A stretch of 64,000 nt of DNA, from positions 17,610 to 81,609 of the forward strand of contig NZ_CBXX010000018.1 in the NCBI RefSeq assembly GCF_000577615.1. The letters run 5' to 3'. Under the pieces are notes generated by a model. That model was given only the letters and a program-made list of their open reading frames with translations. It ran no database searches and was not told where the DNA came from. Every line of letters starts with the position of its first letter. The stretch's first letter is position 1. The DNA comes from Herbaspirillum sp. RV1423 (GTDB lineage Bacteria; Pseudomonadota; Gammaproteobacteria; Burkholderiales; Burkholderiaceae_D). Position numbers and translations under genes: made by a program. This document shows, one piece after another, positions 28,212 to 37,134 of the stretch.

Positions 28212-28212
28212 T

Positions 28213-29340
28213 TTACCAAGTCATCTGCGCGGGATCAGGCAAAGCGGCAATCACTTGTTCCAGATCGATTTGCTGCACCCAATGGTCGCGCTGTTCCGTC
28301 ATCACAACGCGGCTATTTTGCCTGTCAATGGGTACCCACTCTGGCGTCAACTGCCGCATCAATGCAACGACGGGAACATGAACCGCGTTGGCAAGATGCA
28401 TCACGGCTGTCTCGACCGAAATGATCAAGTCGCACTGTTCCAGTACAGCGGGCAATTGAAAAAAATTGTCGCGGGCGCTGAATAGGAATACGTTCGAAAG
28501 AATTTTCTGACGCGCCATGATTGCCTCGGTTTCATCCCATTTTTCAGGAACCGTATTGACGATGAAATCATTGTCGCGCCATTGATTCATCTGTCTCATC
28601 GCTTCGACCAGGCTCAGCGCCTTCTCCACCGGCCAAGAACGCTCATCCTGTTTGGAAAATGCATTCACGAATATGACACGGTTCCGGCGCCGGGCCTTAT
28701 CGACGATCCCCCACTGCTGCAGATGATGCAGCGCATCGGTACGCCATCTATCGGGAATATCCATTTGCGGGAACCGTTCCTCCGCCCCTATCCTCAAGCC
28801 GAACAGCCGCTGAAACCATGATGCATAGATATCGCTGACATGCGTCGCCCCCTCTGGATGATCGACAAGACGCACATCGATGTTTTCGAAGACATGTCGT
28901 TTGACGATATCGTAAGATTTGTAGCGTTTGGCGATCGCGGCGGTCACGGCGTCCGGATTCAACTTGCGCACCAACCGTGCATAGAACGTGCGGCGAGACA
29001 ATCCAAACGACACCACGATAGGATAATTTTGCTGTTTCGCTTCACGCAACGAGCGCGCAAACACAAACGGGCTATAAGTTTCCTTATAGACTTTATGAAA
29101 ACAAGGACTGACGTCCAGCCAATCGAACAACGAATATTTTCTGAGGGCTGCCCATTGCCTGAAATCCCAGGTACGCCTGAGTTCATCAACCCAAAGGTCG
29201 ATCTGAATATGTGGATAGGTTTGCTGGAAAGCTCTGAAGCAACTTTCCATATAGGTGAAGTCGCCCAAGGCAAGATGCGCAACAAAAAGAATTTTGTCGG
29301 CTTTGCGCAAAGTGTCCTGAGAAATCAACTGATCGGTCAT
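28213..29340 (-). CDS. GT9-family glycosyltransferase, paralogue of the 25006-26118 protein
   Basis: The 375-residue product is colinear with the protein encoded at 25006-26118. Both share KADKILF-x-AHLALGDFTY, LWVDELRRTWD, YSPFVFARSLREAKQQNYPIVVS and VLEQCDLIISVETAVMHLANAVHVPVVALMRQLTPEWVPIDR. The DNA is less G+C-rich and diverged, so it is not a very recent copy. It lies downstream of the ligase-like gene at 29416 and probably shares its transcript. Function is presumed LPS or O-antigen glycosyl transfer; specificity is unknown. Confidence 0.8.
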   Translation of the reverse strand: MTDQLISQDTLRKADKILFVAHLALGDFTYMESCFRAFQQTYPHIQIDLWVDELRRTWDFRQWAALRKYSLFDWLDVSPCFHKVYKETYSPFVFARSLREAKQQNYPIVVSFGLSRRTFYARLVRKLNPDAVTAAIAKRYKSYDIVKRHVFENIDVRLVDHPEGATHVSDIYASWFQRLFGLRIGAEERFPQMDIPDRWRTDALHHLQQWGIVDKARRRNRVIFVNAFSKQDERSWPVEKALSLVEAMRQMNQWRDNDFIVNTVPEKWDETEAIMARQKILSNVFLFSARDNFFQLPAVLEQCDLIISVETAVMHLANAVHVPVVALMRQLTPEWVPIDRQNSRVVMTEQRDHWVQQIDLEQVIAALPDPAQMTW

Positions 29341-29415
29341 GGCCTGCCTATGCCCGACGCAAGCAGACGCTCGATTGAAGAATATGCATGAACAGCCTCC
29401 CTGAAGCCGACAATA

Positions 29416-30678
29416 CTACACATCGCACAACTCTTCTTTCCTCCGAATGATGAATGCCAAAAAGATAGCGATAGACATCGCGTAGAAAATATCGCAAATA
29501 CGCCACATGAACATGACGTCGACCAATCCGAACACCAGATATCCCAAACAAAGGCCAAGCCCCATGGCGGCGGTCGCTTTTACCTGACGATCCTGATGCC
29601 GGAGTTCCCTGAGGAAGTAATAAATAGGAACCAGATAGATCGCCAGAATGCCCAAAAGGCCAAATATGCCGAGCGTCGCCATGTTGAACAACACTTCATT
29701 GTGGGAATGAGGATAGGTCGCAGCCTCTGGAGTGATAATTTCTCGTTCTGACAAGCTCGCCAAGGCCTTCGGGAAATTGTCTTGCCCAACGCCGAACCAT
29801 GGATTTTTTTTAAACAGAATCCATGATGCATTCCACAATTGAAAACGCGTTCCGATAGACGTATCGAGATTCTTCTTTTCTGCATAAAGATGAATGTCAC
29901 TTACGGCCTGATCGAACCGTGAACGAACTATATTTGTCGTGCTGAAAGCGGCAACCATAAACACGGCAATTAGCGCAGACCAAAGCATCGCTTTAAGCAT
30001 GCTCACCTGCTTAAAGAGCGTTATACAAGCAAGCACAACAAGAACAGGAATGGCAATCCAGGCTCCCCTGGTTTGAGAAATATAGATGTTGTAAAGTCCG
30101 ACCAATCCTGTGGCAGCCAACGGAATTGCCTTGAAAACCTGGAAATGACGTGACCAAACAATTGACAGAAGAGCAAATACGGCCAGCAGCAAGGCTAATT
30201 GCGAATACGCAATAATGGGCACAAAATCAATTACACCCTCACGATAATGTCCAAAATCTGTCGCAATACATAATTTGATCGTTGCAAGTACGGTGCCGAT
30301 AACAAAAGTCCAGCGCAGACTTTTAAGGTAACCAATAGGCATCAGTAATGCTGCCCAAGTGAGAACGCCGAGCAGGGCCAGTCTCGACGCATTGTCATAG
30401 GAACGTATCTGCACCGTCCCCTGATTAATTTCATGTGCCAGAATAGCAATCGCCATACCGGCGACGGATACATAAAGCCACTTATATTGCCCCCACCATC
30501 GCCCCAGCATCGGACCATTTTTTCTTATGGTCCAAGCGTGCGTCAACGCCAGCAACATCAATAGATAGAAACTTATGTTTCCGATTTTGCTTGATACGAG
30601 AGCGAAACAGAAAAAGGAAGAAAAAGCGATCCAAGCAATCCCTGCGGACAAGGGTATTCGTTTCATTATTGTCTTCAT
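29416..30678 (-). CDS. O-antigen ligase/polymerase-like membrane protein
   Basis: The 420-residue protein has about ten to eleven membrane spans and a Wzy_C/WaaL region: TRGAWIAIPVLVVLACITL, then a periplasmic segment with IGTRFQLWNASWILFKKNPWFGVGQDNFPKAL and ATYPHSHNEVLFNMATLGIFGLLGILAIYL. The DNA is visibly richer in A+T than flanking genes, suggesting acquisition from another source. The ATG at 30678 immediately follows the dnaE stop; ATG 30666 is an alternative. A similar but distinct protein is encoded at 21976-23193, so one may be a ligase and the other a polymerase. Confidence 0.78.
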   Translation of the reverse strand: MKTIMKRIPLSAGIAWIAFSSFFCFALVSSKIGNISFYLLMLLALTHAWTIRKNGPMLGRWWGQYKWLYVSVAGMAIAILAHEINQGTVQIRSYDNASRLALLGVLTWAALLMPIGYLKSLRWTFVIGTVLATIKLCIATDFGHYREGVIDFVPIIAYSQLALLLAVFALLSIVWSRHFQVFKAIPLAATGLVGLYNIYISQTRGAWIAIPVLVVLACITLFKQVSMLKAMLWSALIAVFMVAAFSTTNIVRSRFDQAVSDIHLYAEKKNLDTSIGTRFQLWNASWILFKKNPWFGVGQDNFPKALASLSEREIITPEAATYPHSHNEVLFNMATLGIFGLLGILAIYLVPIYYFLRELRHQDRQVKATAAMGLGLCLGYLVFGLVDVMFMWRICDIFYAMSIAIFLAFIIRRKEELCDV

Positions 30679-33600
30679 TCAATACTCAACCACAACCGCT
30701 TCCTGCCCAAACGACTCCCGCAGCGACAACTGCAAGCCGTCGCTCGGCACCACGCGCCATGCATCTCCCAGCATGACTTCGCAGCCGACGCCGGACCGGA
30801 CGTATTTCATCACGAATGGTAGCCCCTGCTCCTGACGATAGGATGACAGCGTGTCGCGCAGGTACGCCGGGTCGACGCTTTTGTTCAGCGACACCACCAT
30901 GCGCTGGCCGTACTGAATGCGGGCGGCGCCGATGTCCATGACTTTTTCCGCGGAGATACGCAGGCCGCCGGAGAAGCGGTCTTCCGATACCTTGCCCTGC
31001 ACGATCAGCAGTTCGTCTTCCTTGAAGATGCTCTTGTTGGGTTCGAACAGTTCGTTGTACACCGTGACGTCGACTACGCCGGTGCCGTCGTCGAGTGTGG
31101 CGATCAGCAGCTTGCCGCGCTGGGTCATCTGCACACGGATGGCGACGATGATGCCCGCCAGCGAACGCGGATCGCGCGACGGCTCCAGGTTTGAAATCTT
31201 GGTGCGCACGAACTGGCGCACTTCCTTTTCATAAGCGTCGAACAGGTGGCCGGACAAGTAGAAACCGAGAGCGGCCTTTTCCTCCGTCAGCCGCTGCTTG
31301 TCGGTCCAGTGGCGCACCTGCACGTATTCCAGCGGCGCTTCGAGATCGCTGTCGTCGCCGCCGAACAAGCTTACCTGGTTGGCCGATGCTTCGGCTTGTT
31401 CGGCATTTTCCCAGGCCAGGCCGACCGAGGCTTGCAGCACCGCGCGGTCTTCACCGAAGCAATCGAAGGCGCCGGCGCGGATCAGCGAATCGATGGTGCG
31501 GCGGTTGATCTGGCGCTTGTCGACGCGTTTGGCGAAGTCGAACAAATCCTTGAACGGACCATCCTGGCGCGCGGCGATGATCGCCTCGATCGCGCTCTGG
31601 CCGGAGCCTTTGACCGCGCCCAGGCCGTAGCGGATGTGCACGGCCTTCTTGCCCGGTTCGCCGACCGGCGTGAAACGGTAATCCGACAGGTTGATGTCGG
31701 GCGGCAGCAGGGTCAGGCCGCACACGTCGAGCGCGTCTTCGACCAGAATCTTGATCTTGTCGGTGTCGTCCAGCGCGAGCGACAAGTTGGCTGCCATGAA
31801 CGCGGCGGGGTGATGCGCCTTGAGGTAGGCGGTGTGATACGAGAGCAGCGCGTAGGCGGCGGCGTGCGATTTGTTGAAGCCGTAGCCCGCGAACTTTTCC
31901 ATCAAGTCGAAGATTTCGTCGGCCTTCTCCTGCGACAGGCCGTCCTTGGCGGCGCCTTCGCGGAAGATCTGGCGATGCTCCGCCATTTCTTCCGCTTTCT
32001 TCTTGCCCATCGCGCGGCGCAGCAAGTCGGCGCCGCCGAGCGAGTAGCCGCCCACGACCTGCGCCATCTGCATCACCTGCTCCTGATACACCATGATGCC
32101 GTAGGTTTCGGACAGGATGCCTTCGGTGCGCGGGTCGGGGTAGTCGAATTTCTCGCCGTGCTTGCGTTTGCAGAAATCGGGAATCAGGTCCATCGGACCT
32201 GGACGGTATAGCGCCACCAGCGCGATGATGTCTTCGAAGCGGTCGGGCCGCGCATCCTTGAGCATGCCTTGCATGCCGCGGCTTTCCAACTGGAACACGG
32301 CGACCGTCTTGGCCTTGGTCAGCAGTTCGTAGGAAGCACGGTCGTTGAGCGGCAGCCTGGCGAGGTCGAAATCGGCCATCTCCGGGTCGAGCTGCTTGAT
32401 GTAGCGCACGGCGCGGTCGAGGATGGTCAGCGTGGTGAGGCCCAAGAAGTCGAACTTGACCAGGCCCACGGCTTCGACGTCGTCCTTGTCGTATTGCGAC
32501 ACCACGCCGGCGTCGCCGCCCTGGGTATAGAGCGGGCAGAAGTCGGTCAGCTTGCCCGGCGCGATCAGCACGCCGCCGGCATGCATGCCGATGTTGCGGG
32601 CGATGCCTTCGACCTGCTGGGCCAGATTGAGGAGCTGCTTGACCTCTTCCTCGTTTTCCAGGCGCTCCTTGAGCAACGGTTCTTCTTCGATGGCGTCGGC
32701 GATCGTCACCAGTTTGCCCGGCTTGAACGGGATCAGCTTGGATACGCCGTCGCAAAAGTTGTAGCCGAGGTCGAGCACGCGGCCGACGTCGCGCACCGCG
32801 CCCTTGGCCGCCATGGTGCCGAAGGTGGCGATCTGCGAGACCGCATCCTTGCCGTAGCGGTCTTTCACGTATTGGATGACGCGGTCGCGCCCTTCCTGGC
32901 AAAAGTCGATATCGAAGTCGGGCATCGATACCCGCTCGGGATTGAGGAAGCGTTCGAACAGCAGGTTGTATGCGAGCGGGTCGAGGTCGGTGATGAGCAG
33001 CGAATACGCCACCAGCGAACCCGCGCCGGAACCGCGTCCCGGACCGACCGGCACGCCATTGTTCTTGGCCCACTGGATGAAGTCGGCGACGATCAGGAAG
33101 TAACCCGGGAAGCCCATCTTGATGATGGTGTCGGTTTCGAACTTGAGGCGTGCCTCGTAGCGCGGCCGTTCTTTCTCGCGCCGGGTTTCATCGGGGAACA
33201 GGTGATGCAGGCGCCCTTCCAGTCCATTCTTGGCTTCGGCCACGAGGAAGTCGTCGATGGTCATGCCGTCCGGCGTCGGGAAATCGGGCAGCTTGGGCTT
33301 GCCCAGCGTCAGCGTCAGGTTACAGCGCTTGGCGATCTCGACGGTATTCTGCACGGCGCCCGGCAAATCGGCGAACAGTGCTGCCATCTCCGCCTGGGTC
33401 TTGAAGTTTTGCTGTTCGTTGAAGCGGCGCACGCGGCGCGCGTTTGCCAGGATCTCGCCTTCGGCGATGCAGGTGCGCGCTTCGTGGGCGATGAATTCTT
33501 CCTGCGACAGGAACTGGATCGGATGCGTCGCCGCCACCGGCAATTGCAAACGTGCCGCCAGGGCCACCGCCTGGCGCACCTGGACTTCCATGTTGGGCTG

Positions 33601-34137
33601 GTTGGCGCGCTGGATTTCGATATAGAACGCGCCGGGGAAAATCTCGCTCCAGCGCTGGGCGCAACGTTCAGCCGCGGCAATGTTGCCATTTTCGATGGCG
33701 GTGCCGACGTCGCCGAAATGCGCGCCCGACAAGGCGATCAGGCCGTTGCCGCCGTCTTCGTGGCGCAACTGTTCCAGCCATTCCGGACGCAATTCGGCGC
33801 GGCCGCGATGCAGGTTGGTGAGCCAGGCCCGGCTGAGCAGGTCGCACAGTTGCAGGTAACCGTGATGGTTCTTGACCAGCAGCAGCAGGCGCGAAGGCTT
33901 GTCGCGGTCGTCGTCGTTGGAAATCCAGACATCGCACCCGGCAATCGGCTTGACGCCCTTGCCGCGCGCGCCTTTATAGAATTTGACCATGCCGAACAGA
34001 TTGGCCAGGTCGGTAATCGCCAGCGCCGCCTGGCCGTCTTTGGCGGCTGCTTTGACGACATCGTCGATGCGGACCAGACCGTCGACGATGGAATATTCGG
34101 AATGGAGTCGAAGATGAACAAATTGCGGTGTAGTCAT
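30679..34137 (-). CDS. dnaE: DNA polymerase III alpha subunit
   Basis: This is the replicative polymerase catalytic subunit. The 1152 residues fit DnaE1. Order of domains: PHP (HLRLHSEYSIVDG at the start), palm and fingers (GPGRGSGAGSLVAYSLLITDLDPL and PDFDIDFCQEGRDRVI with catalytic Asp residues), thumb, HhH and OB fold (GIIVAIRVQMTQRGKLLIATLDDGTGVVDVTVY) and a C-terminal tail. ATG 34137 (MTTPQFVHLRLHSEYS) is chosen; the open frame extends 31 codons upstream with sequence unlike DnaE. The ligase-like gene begins directly at its stop. Confidence 0.95.
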   Translation of the reverse strand: MTTPQFVHLRLHSEYSIVDGLVRIDDVVKAAAKDGQAALAITDLANLFGMVKFYKGARGKGVKPIAGCDVWISNDDDRDKPSRLLLLVKNHHGYLQLCDLLSRAWLTNLHRGRAELRPEWLEQLRHEDGGNGLIALSGAHFGDVGTAIENGNIAAAERCAQRWSEIFPGAFYIEIQRANQPNMEVQVRQAVALAARLQLPVAATHPIQFLSQEEFIAHEARTCIAEGEILANARRVRRFNEQQNFKTQAEMAALFADLPGAVQNTVEIAKRCNLTLTLGKPKLPDFPTPDGMTIDDFLVAEAKNGLEGRLHHLFPDETRREKERPRYEARLKFETDTIIKMGFPGYFLIVADFIQWAKNNGVPVGPGRGSGAGSLVAYSLLITDLDPLAYNLLFERFLNPERVSMPDFDIDFCQEGRDRVIQYVKDRYGKDAVSQIATFGTMAAKGAVRDVGRVLDLGYNFCDGVSKLIPFKPGKLVTIADAIEEEPLLKERLENEEEVKQLLNLAQQVEGIARNIGMHAGGVLIAPGKLTDFCPLYTQGGDAGVVSQYDKDDVEAVGLVKFDFLGLTTLTILDRAVRYIKQLDPEMADFDLARLPLNDRASYELLTKAKTVAVFQLESRGMQGMLKDARPDRFEDIIALVALYRPGPMDLIPDFCKRKHGEKFDYPDPRTEGILSETYGIMVYQEQVMQMAQVVGGYSLGGADLLRRAMGKKKAEEMAEHRQIFREGAAKDGLSQEKADEIFDLMEKFAGYGFNKSHAAAYALLSYHTAYLKAHHPAAFMAANLSLALDDTDKIKILVEDALDVCGLTLLPPDINLSDYRFTPVGEPGKKAVHIRYGLGAVKGSGQSAIEAIIAARQDGPFKDLFDFAKRVDKRQINRRTIDSLIRAGAFDCFGEDRAVLQASVGLAWENAEQAEASANQVSLFGGDDSDLEAPLEYVQVRHWTDKQRLTEEKAALGFYLSGHLFDAYEKEVRQFVRTKISNLEPSRDPRSLAGIIVAIRVQMTQRGKLLIATLDDGTGVVDVTVYNELFEPNKSIFKEDELLIVQGKVSEDRFSGGLRISAEKVMDIGAARIQYGQRMVVSLNKSVDPAYLRDTLSSYRQEQGLPFVMKYVRSGVGCEVMLGDAWRVVPSDGLQLSLRESFGQEAVVVEY

Positions 34138-34332
34138 AGCCCGATATTTTACCGTGCTATGACAAGGGTCTTTTGTGGAATTTGCAGACGAGCCGCCTGC
34201 CGCACGCTTCGCCCCGGATCGACATGCCAAACGACCTGATTTTGATCTGCATCATAGTTGGCGCAAATTGTCGGCGAACGGTTCGCGAGAAGTTTATAAT
34301 GCTGTCAATTCAAAGACTTAGGCAATAGCACC
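34138..34332. promoter_or_regulatory. Divergent promoter region dnaE/trhO with FNR-like site
   Basis: TTGATCTGCATCAT (34242-34255) has one mismatch to the FNR consensus. A consensus-like -10, TATAAT, lies at 34295-34300 before trhO, 49 bp from the box centre, which does not match the 31-32 bp seen in the FNR island. The -10 is credible; FNR control is uncertain. Confidence 0.45.
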
Positions 34333-35223
34333 ATGCAACAAACCGAGAATTCTTACGTCAATATCGCTGCTTACAAGTTCATCACTTTCAATGACACCGT
34401 AGAAAAACGGCCTGTGTTCTTGGAGTTTTGTCAAAAACACAATTTGCGCGGCACCGTCATCCTGAGCCCGGAAGGCATCAATTTGTTTCTGGCCGGAAAA
34501 CGCGCGGCAATCGATGCTTTCCTGACATGGCTGCGCGCCGACGCCCGGTTTGCGGATATCGAAGTCAAGGAAAGCTATTCCGAGCATCAGCCGTTCAACC
34601 GCATGCTGGTCAAGCTGAAGGCCGAGATCATCACCATGAAGCATCCGCTGATCAAGCCCGAAGAAGGCCGCGCGCCTTTCGTCGAAGCAACGACGCTCAA
34701 GCGCTGGCTGGACCAGGGACACGACGACGCCGGCCGTCCGGTGGTCATGGTCGATACGCGCAATGCCTTTGAAGTCGACGTCGGCACGTTCGAGAACACC
34801 ATCGATTACCGCATCAGCAAGTTCACCGAATTCCCGCAAGTCATCGCCGACCACAAGGACGAGCTCAACGACAAGACCGTGGTCACCTTCTGCACCGGCG
34901 GCATCCGCTGCGAAAAGGCGGCGATCCACATGCAGAACATCGGCTACGACAGCGTCTACCAGCTCGAAGGCGGCATCCTCAAGTACTTCGAGGAAGTCGG
35001 CGGCGCGCACTACCAGGGCGACTGTTTCGTCTTCGATTACCGCACCGCGCTCAATCCGCAATTGCAGGAAACCGCGACCGCGCAATGCTTCGCCTGCCGC
35101 GCCGTGGTGACGCCGCGCGAGCAATTGTCGCCGGCTTACGTCCCGGGCAAATCCTGTCCGCACTGCGCGCCGGAGCTGGCGACTGCTGCGGCCGCTGCGC
35201 CGGTCGCAGGCGCCGCAGCCTGA
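34333..35223 (+). CDS. trhO: tRNA uridine(34) hydroxylase TrhO (rhodanese-like, YceA)
   Basis: TrhO hydroxylates U34 of certain tRNAs, a step towards 5-(carboxy)methoxyuridine, using oxygen or a prephenate-derived group depending on pathway (family knowledge). The 296-residue protein has the N-terminal UPF0176 domain ([42 protein letters not shown]) and a central rhodanese domain with [22 protein letters not shown]. The active-site Cys lies in [13 protein letters not shown] (about residue 187). A Cys-rich tail (CFACRAV...CPHC) resembles zinc binding. It stands alone, ended by a strong terminator. Confidence 0.92.
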   Translation: MQQTENSYVNIAAYKFITFNDTVEKRPVFLEFCQKHNLRGTVILSPEGINLFLAGKRAAIDAFLTWLRADARFADIEVKESYSEHQPFNRMLVKLKAEIITMKHPLIKPEEGRAPFVEATTLKRWLDQGHDDAGRPVVMVDTRNAFEVDVGTFENTIDYRISKFTEFPQVIADHKDELNDKTVVTFCTGGIRCEKAAIHMQNIGYDSVYQLEGGILKYFEEVGGAHYQGDCFVFDYRTALNPQLQETATAQCFACRAVVTPREQLSPAYVPGKSCPHCAPELATAAAAAPVAGAAA

Positions 35224-35243
35224 TCCGGTTCGTCCGGCCAAAC

Positions 35244-35275
35244 AAAAAAACCACCGTCGTCCGGTGGTTTTTTTG
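35244..35275. terminator. Bidirectional rho-independent terminator
   Basis: A-run, CCACCG, loop TCGTC, CGGTGG, then a run of seven T. The stem (35251-35256 with 35262-35267) is flanked by A-tract and T-tract, so it works in both directions. It separates trhO (+) from the convergent flavodoxin gene (-). Confidence 0.93.
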
Positions 35276-35319
35276 CATGGGGAGGGTGAAACGACTGCAC
35301 GGGGAGAAACCGATCTGAC

Positions 35320-35895
35320 TTACTTCCTGAACTGGGCCGCGGTTTCCGCAACGCGCTTGCCGAACAGCTTGGCGGTCTCCAGATCGCCCGGCAGCGGGCC
35401 TTCTTCCGGCGACGAATCCGACGGGCTTTGCGCCATCAGGCCGGAGAACGAACCGACGAAGTTGATATCGTTGCGCTGCGCCGCCTTGGAGTTGGCAGGC
35501 ATCATGCCGGTGCCGACCCAGATCATGCTGTGCTGCATGCCCAGCGTGAACAGATAGTGCAGGGTCGACAGCTTGTCGCCGTTCATGGTCGCCGAATTGG
35601 TGAAGGCGGCGCCGATCTTGTCTTTCCATTGTTGCGTGAACCACGGCTTGGAGCTGGCGTCGGCAAATTTCTTGAATTGCCAGGACACGGTGCCCATATA
35701 GGTCGGCGAACCGAAAATGATGGCGTCGGCGGCTGCCAGCGTAGCCCAGTCGGCGTCGGCGATGTTGCCTTCGGCGTTGATGGCGATGAGCTCGACGGAT
35801 GCGCCGGCGGCGGATGCAGCGCCGGCCTGGACGGCTTCGGCCTGCTTCTTGGTATGGCCGTAGCCGGAGTGATAAACGATGGCGACTTTGCTCAT
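35320..35895 (-). CDS. WrbA-like flavodoxin / NAD(P)H:quinone oxidoreductase family protein
   Basis: This FMN-binding protein of 191 residues probably reduces quinones. The N-terminal flavodoxin motif is KVAIVYHSGYGHTKKQAEAV, with FMN phosphate loop S-G-Y-G-H-T. Further family signs are ADAIIFGSPTYMGTVSWQFKKFADASSK and FTNSATMNGDKLSTLHYLF. AAGGAAA precedes ATG 35895. Relatives of this gene are often divergently paired with a LysR regulator, and here that position holds only a LysR remnant (36106-36237). Regulation may therefore have been lost or replaced. Confidence 0.85.
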   Translation of the reverse strand: MSKVAIVYHSGYGHTKKQAEAVQAGAASAAGASVELIAINAEGNIADADWATLAAADAIIFGSPTYMGTVSWQFKKFADASSKPWFTQQWKDKIGAAFTNSATMNGDKLSTLHYLFTLGMQHSMIWVGTGMMPANSKAAQRNDINFVGSFSGLMAQSPSDSSPEEGPLPGDLETAKLFGKRVAETAAQFRK

Positions 35896-36105
35896 GTTGG
35901 TTTCCTTGTTGGATGGGATGGACTGACGGGAAAACGCGCGAACGCTTGCTGCATCGGGGAGGATAGCGCTCTTGCCTCCGCCGCGCGCCGCGTTCACACA
36001 AATTTTCTGGTGCCGGACTACACTATATCGCCTCAATCGGGATGGAATAAGCCCACGGATTTAAACATATCGTTCAGAAAATTTAAACAATCGCGCCCGA
36101 CCTCC

Positions 36106-36237
36106 ATGAACCTGACGCTGGAATCCTTGCAAATACTGGACATAATCGACCGCAAGGACAGTTTCGCCGCTGCCGCGGTGGTGCAATTGTCGCAACCGGA
36201 AATCCAGCGCTCGCTGCTGAACACCGCCCCGACATGA
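36106..36237 (+). pseudogene. Remnant of a LysR-type regulator gene (N-terminus only)
   Basis: The frame encodes only 43 residues. The first 22, MNLTLESLQILDIIDRKDSF then AA, are a typical LysR helix-turn-helix start. The rest (AAVVQLSQPEIQRSLLNTAPT) does not continue the HTH and may be the former C-terminus joined by an internal deletion. It sits divergent from the WrbA-like gene, the normal location of its LysR regulator, and overlaps gluQ by ATGA. A truncated peptide could still be translated. The LysR identity of so short a piece is probable, not proven. Confidence 0.65.
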
Positions 36238-37130
36238 CGACACATTACATCGGCCGGTTCGCCCCCTCCCCCTCCGGTCCGCTGCATGCCGGTTCGCTGG
36301 CGGCGGCGATGGCCAGTTACCTCGACGCACGCACACACGGCGGACGCTGGCTGCTGCGCATCGAAGACATCGACGAGGCGCGCACCGTCGCCGGTGCGGC
36401 GCAGGACATCGAGACCGCGCTGCACACGCTGGGCATGCGCTGGGATGGCCCGGTGCTGGTGCAAAGCCATCGCCGACAGCATTACCGCGATGCCTGCGAC
36501 AAGCTCGGCGATCATGTCTATCCCTGCGGCTGCACACGCAAGGAAATCGCCGATTCGCGGCTGGGCGTGGCCGCCGACGGCGCCGCCATCTATCCCGGCA
36601 CCTGCCGCAACGGACTGGCGCCGGGCAAGACTGCGGGCGCGTTGCGCGTGCGCGTTCCCGATCCTGGGCAGGAAATGGAACAAATCGGTTTCATGGATCG
36701 CTGGCTGGGTTGGCAAAGCCAGCATCTGGCCAGCGAAGTGGGCGATTTCGTGCTCAAACGCGCCGACGGCTTCTGGGCCTATCAACTGGCAGTGGTGGTC
36801 GACGATGCCGAGCAGGGCGTGACGCACATCGTGCGCGGCGCCGATCTGCTGGATTCGACGGCGCGCCAGATTTACCTGCAGCACTTGCTCGGCTATCCGA
36901 CGCCGACTTATCTGCATGTGCCGCTGGTGCGCCATACGGACGGCGAAAAGCTATCGAAGCAGAATGGCGCGCAGGCGCTGGATCTGGCGCATCCGTTGCA
37001 TGAATTGCACAAGGCGGCGGCGTTTCTGGGTCTGGAAATGAAAACGGCGACCGATGTCGCCGCATTCTGGGAACAGGCGCTGCCTGCATGGCGGCGCCGG
37101 TTGGAGGGTCTCAGGGCCGGTTCGCCTTAA
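36234..37130 (+). CDS. gluQ: Glutamyl-Q tRNA(Asp) synthetase
   Basis: It attaches glutamate to queuosine 34 of tRNA(Asp). The 298-residue protein is a truncated GluRS lacking the anticodon-binding domain. It starts with YIGRFAPSPSGPLHAGSL (HIGH-like motif), followed by LLRIEDIDEARTV. Zinc-type Cys residues lie in YPCGCTRKEI and YPGTCRNGL, and the KMSKS-like loop is EKLSKQNGA. The start overlaps the LysR remnant by 4 bp. It converges on rhlE with only 4 bp between stops. Confidence 0.93.
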   Translation: MTTHYIGRFAPSPSGPLHAGSLAAAMASYLDARTHGGRWLLRIEDIDEARTVAGAAQDIETALHTLGMRWDGPVLVQSHRRQHYRDACDKLGDHVYPCGCTRKEIADSRLGVAADGAAIYPGTCRNGLAPGKTAGALRVRVPDPGQEMEQIGFMDRWLGWQSQHLASEVGDFVLKRADGFWAYQLAVVVDDAEQGVTHIVRGADLLDSTARQIYLQHLLGYPTPTYLHVPLVRHTDGEKLSKQNGAQALDLAHPLHELHKAAAFLGLEMKTATDVAAFWEQALPAWRRRLEGLRAGSP

Positions 37131-37134
37131 CGCC

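Noticed and set aside
28141..28212. End hairpin of the GT9 gene as a strong terminator
   Set aside because: The stem is real but has no adequate T-run, so I list it only as a weak candidate.
32269..34239. 656-codon open frame opposite dnaE
   Set aside because: Antisense shadow of DnaE with no family motif; G+C-rich genes commonly leave such frames open.
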